Source of the DNA: Linnemannia elongata
Taxonomy: Eukaryota; Mortierellomycota; Mortierellomycetes; Mortierellales; Mortierellaceae
Assembly: GCA_036320915.1 (NCBI GenBank)
Contig: JAXBDG010000004.1
Coordinates: forward strand, 2,232,001-2,296,000
Reading direction: 5' to 3'
DNA length: 64,000 bases
A program made the translations under genes and the position numbers. The stretch's first letter is position 1; each line of letters starts with the position of its first letter. Shown here piece by piece: positions 54,229-64,000 of the stretch. A model generated the notes under the pieces. That model did no database searches and was not told the DNA's origin. It worked only from the letters and a program-made list of their open reading frames with translations.

Positions 54229-55730
54229 TTACTTCTTGGCGATCTCGGCACCGCCGGCAGCGCCCAAAGCCTTCTTGATGTCACCGTAGATGGCGAACTG
54301 GAAGGCGGTGAGGGTACCGACCATGACAATACGGGGACCCAAGCCCAAGAAGAGACCACGGACACCGAGCTCACCAGCGAGGCCGATGAGGCGGGAGGTG
54401 ATCGAACCGGTGCCGGAGGCCTTGTTGATCTTGGAGAGGAGGGTATCGGCGGGCTGGGAGACAACAGCGGCGGTCATACCGGCGATCAAACCAGATCCCA
54501 AGTTGATGGAGGTCAAGGTAGAGCCAGAAAGGTTCTCCTTGGGGCCAGCAGCCTCGAGGATGGCCTCAGAGACACGCTCGAAGACGACGAACTTGGCCAT
54601 GGTGTAGGGGATCTGCTTGAGCAAGATGGGGCCGAATCCAGAGTAGAAACCGCGGATGAGACCGTCCTCCTTCAAGATACGGGTGAAACCACCAACGAGA
54701 CCGGTGGCGAAGGTGGGCTGGGAGACGAGACGAATACGGGTGGCCTCGAGGGGGCAGAGAGCAACATCGGCGAAGAACTCGGCGATACCGGACGAAACCA
54801 AGTAGATGGCAGTGCGGTTGTTCTGGGCGGTCTCCATGCCCAAGGTATCAATGAAGGTCTTCTTCCAGAACTCGTAACCTCCGAACTTGAAGGCTCCCTG
54901 CAAGAAGTAACCGGCGAAGGTGGGGCCGAATCCGGTCATGAGAGCGCCAGCACCCTCAGCCTTGACGACCTGACGGAAAGCAGCGCCCATACCCTAATGG
55001 TTTGCAATTGAGAAAGACGAGGGAAAAGGGTTAACTATCCGTATCGGCCCTCAATCTGAAACAGGGCGACCCATCTAGAATTCCGTCTAGTGTCGACATA
55101 AGGGGAGTATTGGATCGGTCGTAAAATAGTTGTCGGGGAAGGGAGAAGGAAGAATAGCCCAAACAGACGGGTGAGGAGAAAGCAGGGTTCGCCAGAACGA
55201 CGAGCACGAGCTATTCGCTATCGCTGGAGCCATTGAGCTCTTATACTCTGCTTCCTTCACGTCTCCAATTGATCCCGACAAAAGGAAGGATCGGTTTGTT
55301 TTCTTTTTTTTTTTTTGCTTTCTGCTGGTTGTTGTTGCGGTTTTCGGAAGAGTCGGGACGAGAAAAGGGAGCGGGTCCCACAGAGTATACGAACTACGAT
55401 ACCGTACCTTGTTGTAGACGGTGGGCTCGAGCTGGATGCGGGTCTTGACGACATCTGTTATGAAAGGAAGAAGCAAAAGAAGGGAGTATGAGTTATCAAA
55501 CCAACAAAAGAATCGTTGGCGCACAGGGCATCCAAGGGGGCCCATATATAATATGCTGTCCTGTTTTTGATCAGATCAGAAAGATGAACAAAAGAAGAGA
55601 AGATCAACTTACCGACGGGGGTGAGGGCACCGTGGGTGACACCGCAGCAGATGGCACCGGCCAAGGCGAAGCGGGCGTAGAGAGAAGCACCAGTGGGGGC
55701 AACAGCGGCCTGAGTCTGGATGGAGGACAT
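54229..55730 (-). CDS. MIR1: Mitochondrial phosphate carrier
   Basis: Three exons on the minus strand, 55730-55613, 55454-55408 and 54993-54229, give 309 residues, the usual carrier length. Three tandem solute-carrier repeats are visible, with signatures [11 protein letters not shown] (repeat 1), [11 protein letters not shown] (repeat 2) and [11 protein letters not shown] (repeat 3). The first two helices ([20 protein letters not shown]) and [20 protein letters not shown] are typical of Mir1/PiC rather than ADP/ATP carriers. It imports phosphate with protons across the inner mitochondrial membrane for ATP synthesis. Codon use is strongly biased (almost only GCC, GTC, AAG, GGC types), as in highly expressed genes. 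The small second exon (47 bases) holds the repeat-1 signature. No cleavable presequence is seen. Confidence 0.94.
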
Positions 55731-56722
55731 GATGAGATTAGGAGGAGAGTGGAGAGGGGGTGGTGAGGAAGGAAAGGAAAGAAACAAAAAAAGGGACGGA
55801 CCACGCCATAAATACGACCTGGAAATTTTTTTTTTATTTTTCTGCTGCCTCTCTTTCGCACTGTCTGACAGCCTGTCGGGAGAACCGGGGTCGAAAGCAA
55901 ATGTGACGTTGTTCCGAAGGCAATCAATCGTATCATCACGTGAGTAAACGATCTTTTCTCTCCCCGCTCTCAACTCACTCAACTCATGGAGTGGATGATT
56001 GGCCTTGTTTTGGCAAGCCGCTTCTCCTCCCTCCCTCTCGTTATCTTCTAGCTCATGGTTGTTGAGGGTGGGGAAAGGGGAGAGAGAGAGAGAGAGAGAG
56101 AGCGAGAGCGAGAGGGAGAGAAATCAATTAAAATATCCAAGGAACACAACAAGTATTTTTGGGTGGGTGTTTGGATGAAAGGAAGAAAGTTCAACAGAAG
56201 GAAGCAGGTCCGGCAAATCGATCAGCACGATATCAACACATGGCCGCTTGGCCAACGAAAACAATAAATTGAAAAGGCTACTGCCGATTTTCATTATTCT
56301 CGCGAAGTGCACTTCTTGTACATCAACAGTAGTAGTAGCAACAGCAGCAGCAACAGCTGAAGAACATACAGAAAATGCACGACTGCGAAGAAACCGATCC
56401 AATCCTGCAAGCTTGCCGTTGCGATATGATATGATTTAAAGAAGAAGCGTAAAACACTGATCATGACCACGATAATGACATCAGGATCCTTCACGCTTTG
56501 CATATTATTCTACTTTCTCCCGGTAATGCTTTTTGGTCGAACATCCAATTCTTCTTTCTTTCTTTTACTCTTCTCCCAAACAACTCCACCGCCTATTGCA
56601 AGCAGGCGCCATCCTCGTCTCCTCGTTTCCTCAAGCAACAGATATCTTCGTTTAAACCACCGGGACTTCTACTTTCTCTCTCAACAACCAACAACCAAGA
56701 AAACACAGACATAACAACCAGC
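55731..56722. promoter_or_regulatory. Divergent intergenic region between phosphate carrier and the small protein gene
   Basis: Holds an AG dinucleotide run at about 56080-56102. C/T- and CAA-rich before 56723. No gene seen. Confidence 0.55.
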
Positions 56723-56962
56723 ATGGCTGACAACCAGAACCACCAGACAGACACTCGTCCGTCCACAGAACACCATCCAACCTCAGAACCCTTCACAGAC
56801 CCGAACCCGAACAAGGAGGGAGTCCGTCAACACGCCGCCAAGGTCGTCGCTCTGCCCTTGGCAGCTGCAGGAGGTGTTGTCGCCGAGGTCTCGAGAAAGG
56901 TCAAGGAGCTTCTCACCGGACAGAGTACAAAGATCGATACATCACACAAGGACGAGCCATGA
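56723..56962 (+). CDS. Small 79-residue protein of unknown function
   Basis: One exon. The N-terminal half is polar and disordered (Asn, Gln, His, Pro, Thr). The C-terminal half holds a small Ala/Val helix, VVALPLAAAGGVVAEVSRKV, followed by KELLTGQSTKIDTS and an acidic end. No cysteines. The helix is amphipathic to mildly hydrophobic and could touch a membrane. The biased codon use (GTC, AAG, CTC) in the second half and a typical pyrimidine/CAA leader before the ATG support a real, well expressed gene. I do not recognise a family. Confidence 0.6.
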   Translation: MADNQNHQTDTRPSTEHHPTSEPFTDPNPNKEGVRQHAAKVVALPLAAAGGVVAEVSRKVKELLTGQSTKIDTSHKDEP

Positions 56963-58097
56963 ATGAAGGCCTAGGACGACGGATGACTGACTGCGGGGCA
57001 GGCGACCTTTTTCTTTCTGGCTGACCTGCACACATCTATCCACCTGACGAACGGGGATGAATACAACTTGTACATAGCTTTTTCTCAATCCTCAAGAATA
57101 ACAAAAAAGTAACATAAAAAAATATCAAGTGGTTGTTCTGTGTGTAATGGCATGTTTATTTGGTTTCCTATCATACGAAGTAGCCCGTCCTTCATCCACA
57201 CAAATGACATATGTTTCAATGACCTCTTCACAGCCTATTATGCCATTCACAGTTCCACCTATTTACGCCGTCCCTTAGCTACCCTACCCAAATCTGTCAT
57301 TGTTTTGAATTGAAGGGAAAAAATAAATAAAAGAGAATTGTCCTCATCTTTGGCCACATCCTTCCTTGTAAGAATTCCAGATCCACCTCCTCCCAACAGC
57401 AACTGCCTTCATCACCGAACACAACACATGGATCCCACTCACAAACCACCCAACCTGCCTCCCTCCCTCCCCTACCACCAAGCCAACCCCGCAGCTTTAC
57501 CCACACCAGTCTTGCCTTCGAACCTCGGCGACCCAAAAAAACTTTGAGTCTGTGTGGTTCAATGGTATAGGCTGGTGCTTTGGGATGGGTAAAAGGGTTG
57601 AAAAAGTAGTTGAGGAAAGAAGGAGGAACCTGGGGTGGTGGAGCGGGGTGTTGCAAGATCGACTAGATCAGCTGTGGGGAGTAAAATTGGGATCGAAGAG
57701 GGACCCTGATGCTACGAAGTCCTGATCCGAGGATCAAGTCTCTGTAGAATCAGTTTAGGCAAAGTGGTGAAGGGATTACTCTAGCGTGCCATTGACTCAT
57801 GCTCTTTCCATTAAACTCGGCGTAAGGCAGAGGGAAGGCCACCATCAACTGAAGACAAACCCACAAGTGTGAATGTTTTCAGGTGATGGTTTGACCTTCC
57901 GGAAAGCGGATCTAAGGAAGCTCGCAAAGGAAGATCAAACCCGTTCCAAGGGCGGAAAACTTTTATACCATTGTGCAGTCAAGAAAGGAGGACCATGAGG
58001 TTAAGGGCTGTGCAACAAAAAATTGATAGGTAGTCGCAATATGAATGGGGTGACTGGTGCGGCGAGTTTGGTTCCTTCTCTCCAAATTCATTCAACA
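56963..58097. other. Intergenic region upstream of eL36
   Basis: No credible gene. Open frames at 57297-57656 on either strand have low-complexity Pro/Trp/Gly composition. A match to a polymerase III A box at about 57557 has no B box nearby. Confidence 0.55.
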
Positions 58098-59452
58098 ATG
58101 GCTGTTACTCAGAGAAGCGGTATCCGTTCTGGACAGAACCACGGACACATCACCACCGTCCGTGAGTTGAAGACCCCCATGTCTTACAAGAAGGGCGTTG
58201 TAAGTCTTCATCCCTGATGGTTCATCAACCCATCATCGGCATCGGCATCATCATCGACCGTTGCGATCGATGGATGGTTTTATCAGTACCCGGTCGTCGA
58301 TGGATACAGGACCAACCGAGGTTAAATTTTTCATACCACATATGAAACGTCTGTTCGGGACGGGACAGGAATCTATGTCAACAGAATCGACACGGCAATG
58401 AGCTTTCGAATCAACATCATACAGGCGACACTTACATCTCATCAGGGATCGTTGTTCTTTGTGTGAAAAGATCATGGGGAGGCTATGATTCAGGAATTCA
58501 CTCTTGCACCACAGGAACGACCAACCCAACATCTCCATGTAACTGGCTCCTCGCCAATTCACACCAAGAAGAACCCTACATCACTCGACCTCCTCCCTTG
58601 CAACCGCCTCCTTGCCAACAGAACCCAACAATATAACACAACCAGGAAACACCTTACAGCTTTACAACCTATCACCAAAGTTCACACCATAAGCTTAAAG
58701 CTCAGTCCAAACGACAGAACAGGACCAACACATATAACGCACCCGCTTCAAACACAAGATACGCTACCTTCCCCAGACCAGCAGACTGATCAATCGCCCA
58801 ACCTCTCCCTATATTACCTATCACCTTCTAGGCTGGCAAGCGCGTCGTCTTCGTTCGCTCCCTCATCCGTGAGGTTGCTGGCTTTGCTCCCTACGAGCGC
58901 CGCATCATGGAGTTGATCAAGAACTCCAAGGATAAGCGTGCCCGTAAGCTCGCCAAGAAGAGAGTACGTATTCTTCTTTGTCCATTACCTGGGATCAATA
59001 CAGGAACAACACCCTTCAGATCAGCAACAGTACAGCAACAGCAGGACATGTACATAACACATCGGCAACAGATATCAGGGACAGTGGAGCACGTTGTCGA
59101 TGAATGAGAAACATGTGGACAACGGCGATCTACCATCGGTGCAGCTTCAACAACAGTGCGACACTCTTTCATCATTCTTTGGTGGCATTGGATCCTACTA
59201 TCGACATGCGTGCAAGAGAAGAAAGCTTCTATACAAAACAAGGATGCGACAACGATACAGGAAGGTCGATTCTGGACTCTAATTCCAGTGCCCATTTCCT
59301 CAAGCCAGGAGGCTATCATTCTTAATGCCCAGATCCTAACCCCTCCTCCTTGTTTTTTACCTTTCCCACAATAGCTCGGAACCTTCCTCCGCGCCAAGAA
59401 GAAGGTCGAGGAGATGACCTCTGTCATCGCCGAGTCCCGTCGCGCTCACTAA
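58098..59452 (+). CDS. RPL36: 60S ribosomal protein eL36
   Basis: Three exons, 58098-58199, 58832-58963 and 59375-59452, give 103 residues. The first exon encodes [20 protein letters not shown], the second [20 protein letters not shown] followed by [20 protein letters not shown], and the third [20 protein letters not shown]; order and length match eukaryotic eL36. It is a basic protein of the large-subunit surface. Introns of 632 and 411 bases are long for this window, as also seen in eL42; such introns often carry snoRNAs, but I see no clear C/D box pair in them. An AATAAA lies at 59522-59527, 70 bases after the stop. The gene is convergent with TPS2, 255 bases away. Confidence 0.95.
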
Positions 59453-59521
59453 ATTGCTCCATTCTCTCTCTCTCGACTTGCATTTTTTTTGTTAAAGACA
59501 AAATGCTTCTGGGATAACAGC

Positions 59522-59527
59522 AATAAA
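59522..59527 (+). terminator. Putative polyadenylation signal of eL36
   Basis: AATAAA followed by an A run, 70 bases after the eL36 stop codon. Confidence 0.55.
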
Positions 59528-59707
59528 AAAAAACGCACTTCATTTTTGCAATGTTGGCCAATCTATTCACTTCTGCAGCGCTTTTTCGGGACTTTGTTGT
59601 TGCAGGATACCTTGAAGTTTACTTGATTTTTGTTTTTATCACATTGTATGAAAAAGTGGAGAGGGGGAAGGAAGCGCTTTTGTTATTGAACGGTCCAGAT
59701 AGAATGT

Positions 59708-62700
59708 CTATGGATCGGCGACACCAGAGATGATACCGAGGACACGGATCAACTCCTCAGGGCTGGTGACATGCCAGTTGGCAAGGGTCTTCTTGAGGGC
59801 ATGTCCAATCGTAATGGAAAAGTGCTCATTCGCCAGATGAGAGAGCGAAGACCCTTGGGAGCCAATCGATCCAACACTGACGACAGAACCAGGAGTCGAC
59901 GGCTGTTGGGGTGTGGCAACACTGAATGGTGCTGGAGGCTTCAAGTGCGAGTTGCTGCCAGGACCATGGTTGTTCTTGGAATTCAGCGGGATTAGAGGAG
60001 CGTGATCAAGAGAATGCTGGAACGTCGCCTGGGCAATCTTAGCTGCAGTCGCAGCAACAAGCTCATCAGTGTAAGGCTCCAGGATAGCCTGGTTGTTGGC
60101 ATTAAGAGATTCACGACGTTGAGCAGCAGCTCCTCCGTTACCGGCCAAGGCTCTGAACATATCCTCGTCAGTCTTGTCGTCTCCTGCACATAGAACAAAC
60201 TCGGCCTCCGGGTGCTGGCTCATCAATCGCTTGACAATCTCACCCTTGTTGACGATCGTAGGACGGACCTCGAGATTCTTCTTCCCGACCAGGATCTCGA
60301 CGGGCAGCTTGGAAAGGACCGCGTTCTCGAGATGATTCTGACATTCCTTAGCCTGGAACTGGCCAAACTCTGGATCTGCCATGCGGTAGTGCCATGTCAA
60401 TGACGATCTCTTGTGTTCAATAAACGAACCTATAAAGAAAATAGAAATAGTTGTTGAGGTTAGTTCAAGGATGAGGGAGGAGAGGGTGATGCTGAAGAAT
60501 AACCAAGCGCGGTTGTTACCTTGAGTGCGCTCGGTGTAGTAGGTAAAGATCTCAATGACATCGCTCTTCCAGCTCATGTCGAGAGATTCGGTCAGGTTGA
60601 CCCACTTCTTGCTGCCTGGCTGGCGCATGAAAGAGCCGTGCTCGGCGCTGAAGCCCAGGTTCTCAACCTCGCCCAACCACTCCTCCAAGACCTTCTGGTC
60701 CCTTCCTGAAATGACCCAGACAACATTGTTGGGATCATTGGCAAGCGCCGTTAGAGCCTTGAGCATGTGCTCTTGAGGCACCGCTGCGCCCGGTGTCTTG
60801 CGAATAGGTGTCAATGTACCCTGGAAACAACAGAAAGAAAACACTTGATGAGTACCACTGTCTCGAAAGAGGCGTACGATAAATCTAACATCTTGGCGCT
60901 TCAATAAAACTTACGTCGTAGTCAAACATCAAGAGACGCTTCTTGGCAAGGCTGTACTTTTCAATGATGAGGTCTTGATCGAGGTAAGGTGTGGGTGTGG
61001 ACTGGTCCCAGGTACCAACGTTAAGAATAAGCTCCGAAATAAAGTTCTTGGCCCAAAATTGGGCAGTGTGTGCCAACACATGCTTGTGGAGTTGCTATTT
61101 AGTAGCGACAATGATATGGCACGATTAGCTCTGAAATACGTAAAAAAAGAGAGAGAACGCGCAAGAACGCTGGTGATGACAAAGAGGGACATGACTTACA
61201 GAATGACGGGCAATCTTGTCTTCTTCAGTAAGGTTCAGAGCGTCGTAGATGACTCTGGCGACTCCCTGGTAGTCCCACGGGTTGACCATCATGGCGCCAC
61301 CGAGACTTCCTGCAGTGCCTGTGAACTCGCTCAAGATGAGAGGACCATGGTTCTCTTTCTGGCACATGATGTACTCGAGCGAGGTTGTGTTCATGCCGTC
61401 TCTGACAGACGTGATCAGACCAATATCGGCAACAGACAGCAAGGCATAGTACTCGTCGCGGTCAATGTGCTGGTGGTAGTGGTGGACTGGCGTAAAGTTG
61501 AGAGAGCCATAAGTACCGTTGATGTGGGCAACCAACTCGGCAATCTTGGCTTCCAGTTTAGGATTCTCGACAAGAGGAGGTGACGTGACCTGGATCAAGA
61601 CAACTTGCCCTTGCATCTCAGGATAGTCGTTCAAGAACTTCTCGAAAGCCTGAAGCTTCTGCTGGACACCCTTGACTAGATCGAGCTTGTCGCGACCAAC
61701 AATGATGCGCTTCCCCTTGTAAGTCTTCCGAATGGCCTCCATCTTGGGGAGAACGCCAGAAGCCTTGCGCTGATTCTCGACGCGCTCGGCATCAATACCA
61801 ATGGGGAAAGTGCCGACCCAAACTGTAGATCCCATAGCGTCAACACCCCGAGGAGTCGACTCGTAGCCATTGACGCGTGTGCAGCAGCTAATAAAGTGGC
61901 GAGCATATGAATATGTCTGCAGGAAGGGAGAGTCGAAGAGTTAGTAACCTATGGTATTTGTACGATAGAAGAACGTGCTGAGCAAACAAAGCAAAACAAA
62001 ACAAAGTGAGACGACAGTGATCCTCACCTGGAAACCAATCTGATTAGCGCCCAAGAGACCGTTCAGGACTTCAACGCGCTCTGTGGTGATAGAAAAGAAA
62101 TTGGAATGAGCGTGATATTAGTCCAATATGTCTCAGTTGGTCGTTTTTCCCGATTGAATGTGCATGGCACAGGATGGAGAAAAAGTTCCCGCTGACATGA
62201 TACTTACTGGGAAGACACCTGAAAATCTCTGACGAAGGGAAGGGCGCATGGATAAAGACACCGATCGCTGCGCCTGGCAACCTTTGACGCAACATATGAG
62301 GCACCAACAGCAGATGGTAGTCATGAATCCACACTAGTGTCCACCGTGAGAAAAAATACGAAAAAGGAATAGGGGTGGTAAGAATCTATATGCATTTTCT
62401 CACAGCTCCACAAGAGTAGTTGAGATGAAGGCACTTACCAACATCGCCAGGCTGGTATTGTTCGACAATGGCGTCGGCAAACTGCTGGTTGACAAAAACA
62501 TAGTCATCCCAGTTCTTCTTTTCTTGACGGCCGTCTGTGGCCTCGTCCCAGAGGAGGTAATGGAACAATGGCCAGAGCACTGTGTTTCGATTTGCATATG
62601 CAAGAAAGGCGGGGGAGTGGGGACAGGGGTCAAGTCAAGAGGGAGGTCAAAAATCAATTAGAATTTTTAGGGATTCGAAAAACAAGATATGAGCGAACAA

Positions 62701-63469
62701 TGACATCGTTCGCATTCCCCTTATCATTTTCATCCATCCAAAGCCCCAATGGATAAACCACGCTTCGGTGTCACAATCCCCCCACAAACACACACACATA
62801 CACACAAGTACAGAAGCAGCAGTTTATCTTACCAGTCTTGCAGTAGCCTTCGTAGTGTCCAGCTGCGCGGCTGTCCTCGAGAAAGATGGGAACAACGTTC
62901 TCCTTCGCCCAGAGCTTATCCTTGAGGTTCTGCTTGTGCTCCTCGGTCAGGTTTTTGGAGGGGACAATGTATCCATCCTGGTCTGCGATCTCGCCAACCC
63001 ATCCGATCTGGATGGTCTCATAGTCCTTGTTCAGCGAAAGGATGCCGGAATACATGGCTGAATGGCCCCGTCTTGGATCAAGAATGCAATCGCCATCGAT
63101 CTCGCCTCCGCCACTATTGAGCCCATTGACTCCGTTGACGCCGTTGGGTGTGGTAGTGGCGTTATCGGACTCAATTGGTGGAGATGAAGCAGCAGGGTGA
63201 CGGGGAGCAGCAAAGGACGATCTTCTGTTGGTTGGGGAGCCAGCCCCGATGCTCGGCGTAGGTATTCCGTTAGGTCCGGTGCTGCTTGCTTGGCCTGTGC
63301 GGTCGATCAGGGTGCAGGCAAAGGGGATTTGGTGGGTGACATTGATGAGCCTTGGCCGTTCGCTGAGGACGATCTGTGCTGTCTCGGGCAGCTCGGTGAG
63401 AGGGACGGTCTTTGGAAAGCTGAAGGAGCTTGTTGAAGATGTCGAGTGGAAGGTGGCTATGGAGGACAT
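59708..63469 (-). CDS. TPS2: Trehalose-6-phosphate phosphatase (Tps2 type) with TPS-like and TPP domains
   Basis: Eight exons on the minus strand: 63469-62833, 62579-62439, 62333-62208, 62080-62028, 61916-61200, 61094-60915, 60820-60520 and 60429-59708, giving 958 residues. The GT20 (TPS-like) domain runs to about 600 with VWIHDYHLLLVPHML and GVDAMGSTVWVGTFPIGID. The phosphatase domain has the HAD nucleophile motif DYDGTLTP split by an intron (DYD616-618, GT619-620) and GDDKTDED at about 801-808. In the TPS-like domain the catalytic Arg of Tps1 (DRLD) is Lys396 (RDKLDLVKG), while Lys401 remains, as in Tps2 proteins whose synthase domain is thought inactive. It removes phosphate from trehalose-6-phosphate in the cytosol, within the TPS complex. 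Residues 62-130 and 840-890 are Ser/Pro/Asn-rich linkers. Confidence 0.93.
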
Positions 63470-64000
63470 GTCTTGTATGTGTGCGTTTATGTTTGCTCTC
63501 TTGTAGATGGTGTTGTTGGGAGTACACAGTTCTTTGCTCGTTGGTAGTGGTGGTGAAGGCGGGAATGTGAATGTGTGAATTGTAAAAGAAAAGACAGAAA
63601 AAGCGAATGAGGAATGGAGGAATGAAGAATCGTTACAAGAGAAATAAAAAAAAAGGAAGAGATGGGTTAAGAAGTAAGAAGAGGCTAAAGAGAGAGACAG
63701 GGACAGGCACAGACACGGGTTATCGATATGAGAGAGAGAGAGGGAGAGTGCCCATCATTCTCATGAATTAGCTCGCTAAACTAAACTCGTTCGCTATCGG
63801 TGAGTGCGTGAGATAGATAGATAGAGACAACAGACATGCCGTACACGCACACAAAGGCACAAAGGCGAGGAAAAAAACAATGCTAGACCCGAATGAAATA
63901 GGGTTGGGGCACCCATTCACTGATGAACTAGTGACATCATAGCCTCCTTCCCTCCTCGTTTTACCTGTGCGGTGATTGCCCATATCTTCTCTCGTTGCTC
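63470..64000. promoter_or_regulatory. 5' flank of TPS2
   Basis: G/A-rich on the + strand, hence pyrimidine-rich in the sense of TPS2, with short GA runs near 63730. No CCCCT stress-response element was obvious. No gene seen. Confidence 0.5.

Noticed and set aside
57550..57600. Possible tRNA: A-box-like TGGTTCAATGG
   Set aside because: No B box within 100 bases and no cloverleaf can be drawn.
57297..57656. 119-codon minus-strand open frame
   Set aside because: Composition (Trp/Gly/Arg-rich) is that of an antisense reading of C-rich DNA; no supporting leader, motif or codon bias.
58200..59374. snoRNA genes inside eL36 introns
   Set aside because: I looked for RTGATGA and CTGA pairs with terminal stems and saw none convincing; H/ACA types cannot be judged by eye.
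1..64000. CRISPR arrays, prokaryotic operons, integrated virus or a secondary-metabolite cluster
   Set aside because: No spaced direct repeats, no viral replication or capsid genes, no polyketide or peptide synthetase modules; all genes are typical eukaryotic nuclear genes.

Overview
This window is nuclear DNA of a filamentous early-diverging fungus, most probably a Mucoromycota member of the Mortierella group. The support is gene structure and content: short GT-AG introns in most genes, two ribosomal-protein genes with longer introns, a Zn2Cys6 regulator, a two-finger GATA regulator, an Mdv1-type fission adaptor, a TMEM135-like protein, long pyrimidine-rich leaders, and many A/T homopolymer tracts of 20-44 bases. 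The genus is inferred. No bacterial, plasmid or phage feature was seen. Exon joins below were built by hand from splice signals; each spliced model given is a whole number of codons with an open frame.

Layout. 0-8.9 kb: a PNPOx-like protein (+), an NADP-dependent MDR reductase (-), an isolated ORF with a retrocopy-like 3' end (-), tRNA-His(GTG) (+), a long featureless leader, and a secretory single-pass SH3 protein (+). 8.9-23.1 kb: a 3.9 kb gene-poor region leading into a 1,733-residue Zn2Cys6 factor (+), then ribosomal protein eL42 (-) divergent from an ER protein disulfide isomerase ending in KDEL (+). 23.2-29.3 kb: a multiply frameshifted pseudogene (-), a hairpin repeat, a second copy of the MDR reductase (+), and a BAHD-type acyltransferase-like protein (-). 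29.8-44.7 kb: Mdv1/Caf4-like WD40 protein (-), TMEM135-like membrane protein (+), D-arabinono-1,4-lactone oxidase (-) with a decayed last-exon copy beside it, COA8-like cytochrome oxidase assembly factor (-), a two-TM PPxY protein (+), and pICln (-). 45.7-64 kb: F-box protein (+), GATA factor (+), mitochondrial phosphate carrier (-), a 79-residue small protein (+), eL36 (+), and a Tps2-type trehalose-6-phosphate phosphatase (-).

The genes are independently transcribed, mostly in divergent or convergent pairs, and do not form an obvious biosynthetic cluster. Several concern mitochondria (fission adaptor, phosphate carrier, COA8, lactone oxidase) or organelle membranes (TMEM135-like), but this is probably coincidence. 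The most interesting points are: the two mutually exclusive pICln C-termini, a GC-AG intron in MDV1, loss of the catalytic His in the acyltransferase, an ERSE-like promoter element at the PDI gene, the retrocopy-like ORF near the tRNA gene, and relics of two decayed genes. I found no convincing new multi-gene system.
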